The notes under the pieces were generated by a model. The model made no database searches, was not told the DNA's origin, and was given only the letters and a program-made list of their open reading frames with translations. The translations under genes were made by a program, and so were the position numbers. Positions 32,677 to 40,968 of a DNA stretch of 64,000 bases are shown here, piece after piece; position 1 is the stretch's first letter; each line of letters starts with the position of its first letter. Source of the stretch: Cohnella thermotolerans DSM 17683 (GTDB taxonomy: Bacteria; Bacillota; Bacilli; Paenibacillales; Paenibacillaceae); assembly GCF_000429825.1 (NCBI RefSeq), contig NZ_AUCP01000013.1, positions 1-64,000 of the forward strand, in the 5' to 3' direction.

Positions 32677-33821
32677 TCGGATTCCCCCTTAAAGCGAACG
32701 GTAATTTGAATGATTTCCGAACGGCTCGCGAGACGGATGGGCGGCCCCCAGGTGCCGAAGCCGGACGAGACGAACGCATGCATTTGCCGTTTGCGCAAAT
32801 ACCCCCAGTCGAGCTCGAACAGCCTGGCCGTCACCCAATGGTTCGGAGCGAATTGGCCCCGGTGCGTATGGCCGGAGACCAGAATGTCGACGCCGGCGTC
32901 CGCCGCAAGATCGTATTGATACGGCTGATGGTCCATAACCACGATCGGCCGCTCCGGATCGAAGGAAGCCACCAGATCCCGGATCGGCTTGCGGCCCGCC
33001 GGGTCCATCGCTTCCGCCGTCTTATCCTTCCGTCCCGCGATCTGAACGCCGCCCGCGACGATTGCCGTCTCGTCGCGCAGCACCGGGATGCCGATGGCCC
33101 GCATCCGCTCGACGTACTCTTCAATATGGCCGCCGTAATATTCGTGGTTGCCGAGAACGGCAAAAATGCCCTGCCTCGCCTGCAGCCGGCCGAGCCGGTT
33201 CGCCATCCCGTTGCGGACGAACGGTTCGATGCTGTCGTCGATGACGTCTCCCGCCAGCAGGATCAAATCCGGCTCCCATCCGTTCACGAGCGGCACAAGC
33301 CGGTCCAGATGCCGGTTGCCGACCGTGTTGCCCAGATGGATGTCGGAGACGACCGTGATTTTGAGCGGCTCCGTCAGCTCCGTCTTTTTGTCCACCTTGA
33401 TCTCGTAGGAGCGGACGACGGGACTCCAGGCATTATACGAGCCCCACGCCACGAGAGCGGCAAGCAGCGCGAGGACGGTCCAGCCGGCCGCCGGGACGAA
33501 CGACGCCGTCATGCCGCCGCAAGCGTAGACGATGAGCGCCGCCAGGTCTGCCGCGAGCAGCAGGATGACGCTCCACTCGAACACCGCGAAATAGTAGGAA
33601 CCGACGACTTTCAACAGCCTGCCCGCATAGGGCAGCTTCATTAGAAGCCGTCCGAAAACATAGGAGAAGGCGACCAGAAAGAATAGAATCCAATAGACGA
33701 CGCGGGGAAAGGAGGGCCAGACGGATGATAGAAAGAGGTCTCCGTGCCATCCGACATAAGCGTTCAGCGCGGCGAATGCGAGCAGCATCGGCAGCATGCC
33801 GAGCCATAATCTTCTGTTCAT
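32673..33821 (-). CDS. Membrane-anchored calcineurin-like metallophosphoesterase
   Basis: 382 residues: about four N-terminal membrane helices (~1-140) then a metallophosphoesterase domain. Motifs are VSDIHLGN (DxH), LAGDVIDD (GDxxD), LGNHEYYGG (GNHE), VMDHQP and SGHTHRGQ (GHxH). YkuE/YpbG-like proteins of this type act on phospholipid or nucleotide substrates. Start at 33821 after GAGGGGG. Coupled to the PAP2 gene, suggesting joint work on lipid phosphates. Confidence 0.9.
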   Translation of the reverse strand: MNRRLWLGMLPMLLAFAALNAYVGWHGDLFLSSVWPSFPRVVYWILFFLVAFSYVFGRLLMKLPYAGRLLKVVGSYYFAVFEWSVILLLAADLAALIVYACGGMTASFVPAAGWTVLALLAALVAWGSYNAWSPVVRSYEIKVDKKTELTEPLKITVVSDIHLGNTVGNRHLDRLVPLVNGWEPDLILLAGDVIDDSIEPFVRNGMANRLGRLQARQGIFAVLGNHEYYGGHIEEYVERMRAIGIPVLRDETAIVAGGVQIAGRKDKTAEAMDPAGRKPIRDLVASFDPERPIVVMDHQPYQYDLAADAGVDILVSGHTHRGQFAPNHWVTARLFELDWGYLRKRQMHAFVSSGFGTWGPPIRLASRSEIIQITVRFKGESD

Positions 33822-33860
33822 AGCCCGAAGCCCCCTCGGAGTAATGGCAATCGCCACCTA

Positions 33861-35915
33861 TTATATCATAACAAGAGGGGTCAATCGCTCCCGGTACAGC
33901 AGCTTCAAACGGTGCAGCGCACGCGTGCAGCCGACGTACAGCAGCTTGGCGTCTCCCGGTCCGTAGGCTTCTTCGTCCGCGTCCGGAATGAGCACGGCGT
34001 CGAACTCGAGCCCTTTGGACAAGTAGACGGGCACGACGGTCAGGCCGCCTCCGTAGGCTTGTTGATCGGCGGTCAGCAGCGCGGCGTCGAAGCCGCGCTC
34101 CCGCAGCTCGGCCTGAAGCCGCGCGCTCGCCTCCGCCGTCCGGCACAGCACCGCGATCGTGCCGAGCTCCTGGCGGCTTCGCCACGCCTTCAGCGTCTCC
34201 GCCACGGCGTCCGCCCGGCTGCGCTCCCCGAGCGCGGCCGTCTCGACCGGATCGCCGCTCCGGAACACCGGGCGGGCGGGCTTCACGCCGCCGTCGAGGC
34301 CGGCCAGTATGCGGTTGGCGAATTCGATGATTTCCATCGTGGACCGGTAGCTGCGGTCGAGCTCGTAATAAGCCGTCTCCTCTTCCCCGAACAGCTCCAT
34401 AAGTTCCTCCCAGCGGCGAACGCCCGCGTAGTCGTGAATGCCTTGCTGGAGATCCCCGAGCACGGTCATGGACGGAACCCGCTGGCGCCGCATCAGGACG
34501 GCAAGCTGCAGCGGCGAGTAATCCTGCGCTTCGTCGATGACGATATGGTCGTACATCGGGGAGTCCGATCCGTACAGCCTCAAATGAATCAATACGAGCG
34601 CAGGAAGATCCTCCGCCTCCACCGTCAGCGGCTTCCGCTTGGATACGGTTTTGGGCAGCTGAAAATCGTCGGGAAAATGGCGCGCGTAAAACTCCGCCGC
34701 GGTTGGCGACGGCCATTTGGCCGAATACACTTTCCATTTGGCGGTTGCGCGCGACCGGACGGTCTTGTCGGCCCAACGGTGTTTGCCGAGCTGGATCTCC
34801 ATCCATCGTTTCAGCCGATTCAGCACCCGTTCTCTCCGCTTCATGAGCGGATCGGTCTGCGGCTCCTCGCGGAACCAGGCTTCGATCCGCTCCGCGGCCA
34901 GCGTGAAGCCCGGCTCGGGACTGAACGGTTCATCCGGCACGAACTGCCGTTCCCAGCGGTCCAGCGCTTCGTTTAGCCGTTGCGCGAACGCCCGGCTTCC
35001 CTTCCGGCGTCCCGGCGCCTCCTCTCTCTCCCGCTCGATCGTCTTCCGTTCGAACCACCGCTCCAGCGCGGCGGCGGATTTGGCGACTTCCACGGTGCCG
35101 CCGAGAATGTCGAGCGCCCATTCCGCGAACGTCGTCTGCCGGATGTCGCCGACGCCCAGCTCGGGCAGAACGCCGGAGATGTAGTCCAGGAACATCCGGT
35201 TGGGCGCGAGAATCATCATGCGGTCGGCGCGTACCTTGTCCTTGTAGCGATAGAGCAAATAAGCGAGGCGGTGAAGCGCCACCGTCGTTTTGCCGCTTCC
35301 CGCCACGCCCTGGATAAACAACGCCTTGTTTTTGTCCGTCCGGATGATCGCGTCCTGCTCCTGCTGGATGGTAGACACGATGTCCCTGAGCTTGTTGTCC
35401 TTGCTCTCGCCAAGCCGGTGAAGCAGAAACTCGTCGGTAACGGCCGCTTCCCCTTCCTGGCCTTCCGTATAACTGTCCACGACTCTCTGCAGCGTGCTCT
35501 GACGCACGAGGAGGTTGCGTTTCAAGAAGACGGTTCCTTCGACCGTTCCTTCGGGAGAATCGTACCGAACGGACGGATCGCCTCCGGTGAAGGAATAGAA
35601 CAGGCTGGCCACCGGGGCCCGCCAATCGATGACGAGCGGCTTGCTGGTAGACGCTTCGCCTACGCCCGCTTTGCCGATGTACAGCGGTACGGGACTCGCT
35701 TCGCCCGCCTCGCGAAAGTCCAGCCGCCCGAAGTAGGGCTCGCGCTCCGCCACTTCGAGCCGCTGCTTGCGTTCCTGGCGAAGATCGTCAAGCACTTGCT
35801 CGGTGTAATCTCTGCCCGTATACCGGGGACCGATTCCCGCTAGTTGCGACCGAATTTCGTTCAATACCCGATGGAGACGACTTTCCTCTTCCTTGAACTT
35901 CGCGTCCGGAGACAT
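33861..35915 (-). CDS. helD: HelD, RNA polymerase-recycling ATPase
   Basis: 684 residues. The N-terminal coiled coil (~1-60, KFKEEESRLHRVLNEIRSQL) enters the polymerase secondary channel; the UvrD-like motor has Walker A GVAGSGKTTVALHRLAYLLYR, a DEAQDYSP Walker B and a YRSTMEI motif. HelD releases stalled RNA polymerase and can give rifampicin tolerance in some actinobacterial versions. ATG 35915 follows AGGAGG by 9 nt. Monocistronic. Confidence 0.93.
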   Translation of the reverse strand: MSPDAKFKEEESRLHRVLNEIRSQLAGIGPRYTGRDYTEQVLDDLRQERKQRLEVAEREPYFGRLDFREAGEASPVPLYIGKAGVGEASTSKPLVIDWRAPVASLFYSFTGGDPSVRYDSPEGTVEGTVFLKRNLLVRQSTLQRVVDSYTEGQEGEAAVTDEFLLHRLGESKDNKLRDIVSTIQQEQDAIIRTDKNKALFIQGVAGSGKTTVALHRLAYLLYRYKDKVRADRMMILAPNRMFLDYISGVLPELGVGDIRQTTFAEWALDILGGTVEVAKSAAALERWFERKTIEREREEAPGRRKGSRAFAQRLNEALDRWERQFVPDEPFSPEPGFTLAAERIEAWFREEPQTDPLMKRRERVLNRLKRWMEIQLGKHRWADKTVRSRATAKWKVYSAKWPSPTAAEFYARHFPDDFQLPKTVSKRKPLTVEAEDLPALVLIHLRLYGSDSPMYDHIVIDEAQDYSPLQLAVLMRRQRVPSMTVLGDLQQGIHDYAGVRRWEELMELFGEEETAYYELDRSYRSTMEIIEFANRILAGLDGGVKPARPVFRSGDPVETAALGERSRADAVAETLKAWRSRQELGTIAVLCRTAEASARLQAELRERGFDAALLTADQQAYGGGLTVVPVYLSKGLEFDAVLIPDADEEAYGPGDAKLLYVGCTRALHRLKLLYRERLTPLVMI

Positions 35916-36027
35916 GCGCTGGATCCTCCTGATTTTACTAATTTTCACAATGCGACAGGCCAAATATTTTATCACATCCGATTTTCAATATCAATGACCG
36001 CGTCGCTATTCAAACCGGCCAAATCTG

Positions 36028-36055
36028 GTTACATTAATCATGTGGAGATTATACT
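36028..36055 (+). promoter_or_regulatory. Likely promoter of the universal stress protein gene
   Basis: GTTACA (36028-36033), 16 bp, TATACT (36050-36055), about 30 bp before the start codon. Confidence 0.4.
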
Positions 36056-36083
36056 ACGATACATAGGAAGAGAGGTGTCCGAA

Positions 36084-36512
36084 ATGGCGTACAAGCATAT
36101 TCTGGTCGCATTCGACGGATCCAACCTGGCCAACAAAGCGCTGCAGCATGCCGCGAAGATCGCGGAAGCTTTCGGTTCCAAGCTGACGGTCGTTCACGCT
36201 TACGCGACGCCGATGCTCAACTCGGGCGATATGCTCATTACCGCGCCGCCGGAGTGGGCGCAAGAATACATCGACCATGCGGGCAAAGTGCTCGATTCGG
36301 CCAAAGCGCAAGTGCCGAACGGGGTGACGGCGGAATTCAAGACGGTCGAAGGCTACCCGGCGCAAGTCATTCTGGATACGGCGGAAGCTGTCGGAGCGGA
36401 CCTCATCGTCATGGGAAGCCGCGGCCTGAGCGGCATCCGCGAATTCGTTCTTGGAAGCGTCAGCCACAATGTCGTTCAGCATACGAAAATTCCGGTTCTC
36501 GTCGTCAAATAA
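36084..36512 (+). CDS. UspA-family universal stress protein
   Basis: 142 residues. KHILVAFDGSNLANKALQHAAKIA begins the fold, and the ATP-binding signature G-2X-G-9X-GS is GSRGLSGIREFVLGSVS. ATG 36084 has AGAGGTG upstream; the frame is open further up without homology. Monocistronic with a strong terminator. Confidence 0.93.
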   Translation: MAYKHILVAFDGSNLANKALQHAAKIAEAFGSKLTVVHAYATPMLNSGDMLITAPPEWAQEYIDHAGKVLDSAKAQVPNGVTAEFKTVEGYPAQVILDTAEAVGADLIVMGSRGLSGIREFVLGSVSHNVVQHTKIPVLVVK

Positions 36513-36544
36513 GCTCCTCGACCGCGCGAGAACTTAAGAAACGC

Positions 36545-36597
36545 AACAAAAAACCATCGGACGCTCCGCGCGGAGCGCATCCGACGGGTTTTTGTTG
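36545..36597. terminator. Bidirectional terminator between usp and the next gene
   Basis: A long stem pairs CAACAAAAAACC...CGGACGCTCCG with CGGAGCG...TCCGACGGGTTTTTGTTG, ending in T-runs on both strands. Confidence 0.8.
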
Positions 36598-36891
36598 TCA
36601 CGCTTCTTGTTCGTCCGAGGACGTCCGCTCTTGCCAGGCCGCTTCGGCGGCGTCGATCAGGCTGCCGAACAGCTCGTCGTTCCGGTCGAGCTCCTCTTCC
36701 ACCGCCTCGATCTCCTTCTCGCTTCCCGATTCGTTCAGGAAAAACAGCGAATGGCTCCATTCGTTGCCGTCGTCGCTCTGCAAGGTCGCTTCATAAGGCT
36801 TCTTGTGGCCTTCGACCTCGAACTGCACGTGCGCGACATATCCGTTCGCGGCGTCGTGCGTCGTTCGGGCGCCGATAATGCGAAATTTCAT
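36598..36891 (-). CDS. Hypothetical protein, 97 residues
   Basis: MKFRIIGARTTHDAANGYVAHVQFEVEGHKKPYEATL begins a small mostly-beta protein with an acidic helical tail (KEIEAVEEELDRND). AGGAGG lies 9 nt before ATG 36891, and codon use fits the neighbours, so it is probably real. No known family recognised. Confidence 0.7.
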   Translation of the reverse strand: MKFRIIGARTTHDAANGYVAHVQFEVEGHKKPYEATLQSDDGNEWSHSLFFLNESGSEKEIEAVEEELDRNDELFGSLIDAAEAAWQERTSSDEQEA

Positions 36892-37062
36892 GGGAACGAT
36901 TCCTCCTGTGCGTTCTCTTCCAACAACTCCTATTCTATTATTCGGAAGCGCTCTTTTCAAAAGGTTGCAATTCTGAGTAATTTTTTATTTTATTTTCATC
37001 TAGCTTTTCTATTCGTGATACAGCGCTTTTTTGCCTCTTAGAGTTAAAATCTGGATGATTTC

Positions 37063-37086
37063 GATGTGATATAGTAGATTCACATC
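37063..37086 (+). promoter_or_regulatory. Extended -10 flanked by a 7-bp inverted repeat (NlpC/P60 gene)
   Basis: TGATATAGT (37067-37075) is an extended -10. GATGTGA (37063-37069) and TCACATC (37080-37086) surround it, forming a 24-bp imperfect palindrome that could be an operator. Confidence 0.45.
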
Positions 37087-37112
37087 AAGAGATTCCAGGA
37101 GGAAGAAATCGC

Positions 37113-37598
37113 ATGAACTTGAGCAAGTCTGTTATTCGTACGATCGGCGCCGCGATGGTCGCCCTGTCTGTCTTGTTCTCCGGCATCGCCGACTTCGCGC
37201 CTGCCAAGGCAAGCGCTGCCACTGTAACGACTTCCAGCACCGCCAGCAAAATTATCGCGAAAGCGAAGCAATATATGGGCAGACCGTACAAATTCGGAGC
37301 GAAGACCGGCAACACCAGCTCGTTCGATTGCTCTTCGTTGACCCAATACGTCTACGGCTTGTACGGTATTAAGCTTCCCCGCAAATCCGCCGACCAAGCG
37401 AAGGTCGGAAGATACGTATCGAAGTCCAATCTGAAGCCGGGCGATCTTGTCTTCTTCTACTCCCCGATTCACCACGTCGGCATTTACATCGGCGGCGGGA
37501 AGATCATCCACACGTACGGCAAGCCGGGCGTGACCATCTCCAGCATCAACTCCGGTTGGTGGAAAGACCACTACGCAACCGCCAGACGCGTTCTGTAA
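37113..37598 (+). CDS. Secreted NlpC/P60 endopeptidase
   Basis: 161 residues. Signal peptide 1-36 (ending AKASAA), then a minimal NlpC/P60 domain with catalytic C in SSFDCSSLTQYVYG, H in IHHVGIYIGGG and a later H in KIIHTYG. It cuts gamma-D-Glu-meso-Dpm links in peptidoglycan. No SH3 or LysM targeting domain is present. GGAGGAAG precedes the ATG. Confidence 0.92.
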   Translation: MNLSKSVIRTIGAAMVALSVLFSGIADFAPAKASAATVTTSSTASKIIAKAKQYMGRPYKFGAKTGNTSSFDCSSLTQYVYGLYGIKLPRKSADQAKVGRYVSKSNLKPGDLVFFYSPIHHVGIYIGGGKIIHTYGKPGVTISSINSGWWKDHYATARRVL

Positions 37599-37612
37599 AA
37601 GCTGGCATTCTC

Positions 37613-37638
37613 AGCGCGCCGCAGCGATGCGGCGCGCT
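37613..37638. terminator. GC-rich hairpin between NlpC and CdaS genes
   Basis: AGCGCGCCGCA and TGCGGCGCGCT form an 11-bp stem with loop GCGA, between the convergent genes. Confidence 0.65.
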
Positions 37639-37640
37639 TC

Positions 37641-38264
37641 TTAGTCTTCGGCGACGCCGGTGGCGAACGGGTACAGCCTTCCTTCGATGGCGAACGATGC
37701 GCGGCCGGTTTCTTCCGATACGACGATGACGAGCGCGTCGCAACGCTCCGTCAATCCGAGCGCGGCGCGATGCCGCGTGCCCAGCTTGCGGCCGGAGCTG
37801 TCGCGGACGGACAAAGGAAGCACGCTGGCCGCGCTGACGATTTTGTTCATCCTCAAAATAACGGCGCCGTCATGGAGGGGCGTGCCGGGCACGAAGATCG
37901 ATTCCAGCAGCGAATGGGTAATCGCGGCGTCGATGGCGATGCCCGGCGTGACGAGGTCCGTCGTCGTCTCGTTCCGCTCCACGACCATTAGAGCGCCGTG
38001 GCGCCGTTCGGACAAATGCCGCACCGACTTGGATATTTCGTCGACACTATCCGTGAAGGAAGACAAGTAGCATCTCAAGTAGAACGTGCCGGCGAGCAGT
38101 CCCGTCTCGCTGATCTCCTTGCGGATCAACTCGAATTCGCCGAGCATGCAATTATCCTCTTCGTCGAACGCGTCGATCGTTCGCTCGATAAAGCCTTGAA
38201 GCGCACGCAACCGCTCCTTCAACTCTTCCTTCAGCGGCGAGAAGTCGCAGTTCGTTTCCTCCAC
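37641..38264 (-). CDS. cdaS: Sporulation-type diadenylate cyclase CdaS
   Basis: 207 residues, the length of B. subtilis CdaS (YojJ). An autoinhibitory helical N-terminus (SPLKEELKERLRALQGFIERTIDAF) precedes the DAC domain with LHDGAVI and GTRHRAALG. It makes c-di-AMP, in Bacillus mainly in the forespore. GTG 38264 (MEETN) fits family starts but AAGGAG is 13 nt away; GTG 38288 is the alternative. Confidence 0.9.
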   Translation of the reverse strand: MEETNCDFSPLKEELKERLRALQGFIERTIDAFDEEDNCMLGEFELIRKEISETGLLAGTFYLRCYLSSFTDSVDEISKSVRHLSERRHGALMVVERNETTTDLVTPGIAIDAAITHSLLESIFVPGTPLHDGAVILRMNKIVSAASVLPLSVRDSSGRKLGTRHRAALGLTERCDALVIVVSEETGRASFAIEGRLYPFATGVAED

Positions 38265-38299
38265 CCTCGATTGCACGCTCCTTGTCACCCCTTGCTTTC

Positions 38300-38485
38300 A
38301 GCTTCATTTTCGGCATAGATCAAATGATCCTTCACTTCGATACGCATCGGCAGCGTTTCGAACCTTCTTGGCGATCGCAAGCTTGCGTGACGTTTCGATC
38401 TTCTCTTTGATTTTGTCCTCGGCCCGTCTTTCCAATTCGTCCGCGGACGTCGCCGCTGGCAGCTCGTTAAAGTATGCGGTTCCAT
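38300..38485 (-). other. Possible frame-disrupted small ORF after the CobW gene
   Basis: A charged helical stretch (TSADELERRAEDKIKEKIETSRKLAIAKKV) is open in the frame directly following the CobW stop, then homology-free; another frame holds MRIEVKDHLIYAENEAE. Neither has a good ribosome site. Probably a degraded gene; family not recognised. Confidence 0.3.
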
Positions 38486-38489
38486 CCGA

Positions 38490-39461
38490 TTAGCCTGCCG
38501 CCGCGGAGAGGCGCTCCAATCGATTCAGCAGATCCGTTCGCGAGAAGCCTTCCCCGATGAAGACGGCGACGTCCTGTACCGTTTTCTGCGGCGTGATGCG
38601 CATGAAGTCGCTCTCCCGGTAGGCGTACTGGAATAAAAAGCGGCTGGCGGTATCGGAGAACGACACGATCCCCTTCGCCCGGTAGACGCCCTCCGGCAAC
38701 TCGCGAAGGAACGCTTCGAACGCTTCGCTGTCCAGCGGACGCGGAATGTAATAAGTCACGACGTTCACGTGGTCATGGTCGTGATGGTGCGCATGCGGGT
38801 TGCCGCGGTCGCTGGCCGCATCGCCGCGATGACCGCGATCGCCGTCCGCCGGCGACGGCAAGCTCCAGATCGACGACAAGTCCGCGTCGCACCGAATCGT
38901 CGGATGCAGTTCCGCTCGCGGATTCCAGCCGCGCAGCGCCTCCGTCAACTCCTGGAGCTCGGCTTCGCCGATCCGATCGATTTTGTTCAGCAGCAGCCAG
39001 GACGACACCCGGATTTGGTCTCTCATCAGCTTTAGCGTTTTGCCCGATCCGACTCGAACGCGATCGAGCAGATGGGCGGAATCCACAACCGTAATGACGC
39101 CGCGCAGCTCGACTTTCGCATACATCGAAACATCCGAGACGGCATCGACGATTTCCAGCGGCTGCGCCACCCCCGTCGACTCGACGAAGACGACGTCGGG
39201 CCGATGCCGGTTCACAAGGTTGAGCAGTTCCAGGCCGACATCCGCCTTGATCGTGCAGCAGATGCAGCCGCCGAGCATTTCCGCCATCGGAACCGAAGCG
39301 TCGACGGCCAACCCGTCCAGGTTGACTTCGCCTACCTCGTTCATCAGCACCGCCGGCCGCAGCCCCCTGTTCTTCGCTTCGGCGAGCAGGCGCTTCAGCA
39401 GCGTCGTTTTTCCGCTTCCCAGAAATCCCGATAAAATGTAGACGTCAACCGTTTTGTCCAT
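38490..39461 (-). CDS. CobW/COG0523-family GTPase, probable metallochaperone
   Basis: 323 residues. Walker A is SGFLGSGKTTLLKRL, the metal-binding CxCC is GGCICCTI, the base motif NKID, and a C-terminal CobW_C domain follows. A histidine-rich linker (HAHHHDHDHVN) lies between the domains. Family members such as ZagA/YciC deliver zinc under limitation. No Zur box was identified. Confidence 0.9.
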   Translation of the reverse strand: MDKTVDVYILSGFLGSGKTTLLKRLLAEAKNRGLRPAVLMNEVGEVNLDGLAVDASVPMAEMLGGCICCTIKADVGLELLNLVNRHRPDVVFVESTGVAQPLEIVDAVSDVSMYAKVELRGVITVVDSAHLLDRVRVGSGKTLKLMRDQIRVSSWLLLNKIDRIGEAELQELTEALRGWNPRAELHPTIRCDADLSSIWSLPSPADGDRGHRGDAASDRGNPHAHHHDHDHVNVVTYYIPRPLDSEAFEAFLRELPEGVYRAKGIVSFSDTASRFLFQYAYRESDFMRITPQKTVQDVAVFIGEGFSRTDLLNRLERLSAAAG

Positions 39462-39482
39462 TGCATTCTCTCTCCCGTCCAA

Positions 39483-39515
39483 ACAAAACCTCCGCAGGCG
39501 AATCGCCTGCGGAGG
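39483..39515 (-). terminator. Terminator after the SRAP gene
   Basis: Reverse strand: CCTCCGCAGGCG, loop ATT, CGCCTGCGGAGG, then TTTTGTTT; 12 perfect pairs. Confidence 0.85.
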
Positions 39516-39523
39516 CTGCCGAA

Positions 39524-40198
39524 TTATCTTCGAAGCGAAGCGTAAGAGGCACGGATCGGCTCCGCGCACTCCGGCGCTTCCTTCGTCAGGTCGTTCACGT
39601 AACCTCCGACCGGGTACAGTTCCATCTCGGCCGCAGGCAGCTCCCGCACGTAATGGTACACGCTGCGGTATTCGACGTTCGCTTCGCTCAGCCACGCGTC
39701 GATTCCTTCCTCGTTCAGCATCGCGGGCATGCGGTCCGCATAGCCCTGAACGACGCTGTTCGGCTCGGTCGTGATCATCGTGAACGCCAGTACGTCCTCG
39801 CCGTCCACTCTCGGCCATACCTCGTAAAATCCCGGAATGCCGAACGTCCGGCGATCCCGGAAGACGAAGCGGAGCGGCTGGTGCACCTTGCCTTCCGACA
39901 GCCAGCCGTAGAAGCCGTTGCACGGAATGACGCACCGCTGCTTGTTTACCATCCGGCGGAAAATCGACCGGCTGGCAATCGTTCTCCCGTCCGCATTAAG
40001 CGCATCCTTGGACCAATACGGCACCAGCCCCCACCGCAGGCCGTCCATCATGCGCTGTTTCCCGTATTCGTAAATGACGGGCACCGTTTGCGTCGGAGAA
40101 ATGTTGTATCTGGGCACGTACGTAACGAGAACCTGTCCGATCCGAAACTGCTCGACAAGTTCGTCAAGCCCGACCGTAAGGGAGAAGCGTTGACACAT
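39524..40198 (-). CDS. SRAP-family protein with altered active site
   Basis: 224 residues of the HMCES/YedK fold: MCQRFSLTVGLDELVEQF, RYNISPTQTVPVI, LRWGLVPYWSKD, MITTEPN. The catalytic Cys2 is kept, but the usual INARxE is IASRSI, the FYEW glutamate is FYGW, and the HDRMP histidine is ADRMP. SRAP proteins crosslink to abasic sites in DNA. This one may bind without the normal release chemistry. No SOS box seen upstream. Confidence 0.82.
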   Translation of the reverse strand: MCQRFSLTVGLDELVEQFRIGQVLVTYVPRYNISPTQTVPVIYEYGKQRMMDGLRWGLVPYWSKDALNADGRTIASRSIFRRMVNKQRCVIPCNGFYGWLSEGKVHQPLRFVFRDRRTFGIPGFYEVWPRVDGEDVLAFTMITTEPNSVVQGYADRMPAMLNEEGIDAWLSEANVEYRSVYHYVRELPAAEMELYPVGGYVNDLTKEAPECAEPIRASYASLRR

Positions 40199-40270
40199 GG
40201 GAGAGCACCGCCTTTATAAGCTTGTCTCGTCCCAGTATCCGCAGGTCTTATAAATTTATACAACCATTCC

Positions 40271-40703
40271 TTAAACTTCCTGGGGATGACCCGCTGCCAC
40301 CAGCTTAACGGCCGCCGCGTTCGCTTCCACCTGCGGAACATCCTTGCAGCCCGGAATGACGCACGTGACCGCCTGGTGCTTCAAGCACCAGGCAAGCGCC
40401 CAAGCCGCCATATCCACGCCATCCGGCACTTCCTCGCGCCGGATTCGTTCGACTTCTTCCAGCAGCCGGTTCTGTTCCGCGGCGTCCCTTCGCGAACGGA
40501 CATCGCTTTTGCCGAAGACGGCGCCGGGGCGGTATTTACCGCTCAGGAAGCCGCTCGCCAGCGGCACCCTGGCCAGGACGCCCAACCCTTGCTTCTCGCA
40601 CAAGGGGAACACTTCATCCTCCGGCGCCCGGTCCAGCCGGTTGTAGACGACTTGGATCGCCTCGGCGCGAACTTCGGACGCTTTCCCCGTCTGATAGACG
40701 TTC
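40271..40703 (-). pseudogene. Aldo/keto reductase, C-terminal half
   Basis: [45 protein letters not shown] and WALAWCLKHQAVTCVIPG are the second half of an aldo/keto reductase. The catalytic tetrad (D, Y, K, H) in the first half is absent because the sequence is joined at ~40703 to an unrelated UPF0145 gene. Confidence 0.75.
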
Positions 40704-40960
40704 CGCTTACCGCAACCATCAGCATGCCTTCGCGCACGACCTCGTAGTCGACGTCGACGCCGACGATCTCGTTCGCGCCCATGCGCTGGGCTTGGTCCAC
40801 CATCTCGCTGATGGCGATCTCGCGCGCTTCCTTCAGCTTGTTCTCGCAGGATCCGGACCGGCCCCCGACAACATCGGTAATCGATGCCAGAAAATCCCGA
40901 AAAATGTTGGCGCCCATGTTCGTCTCGCCATAGACCGCCGGCCGATCTCCAATCGGCTCT
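40704..40960 (-). pseudogene. UPF0145/YbjQ-family protein, truncated at both ends
   Basis: [58 protein letters not shown] and [10 protein letters not shown] identify YbjQ/UPF0145. The usual N-terminal strand is degenerate and the end runs into the aldo/keto reductase remnant in a different frame. No start codon with a ribosome site. Confidence 0.75.
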
Positions 40961-40968
40961 TCGCGGGA

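Noticed and set aside
38285-38485. 66-codon ORF after the CobW gene as a real protein
   Set aside because: Arginine-rich, no ribosome site, and the better helix text lies in another frame; kept only as a possible remnant.
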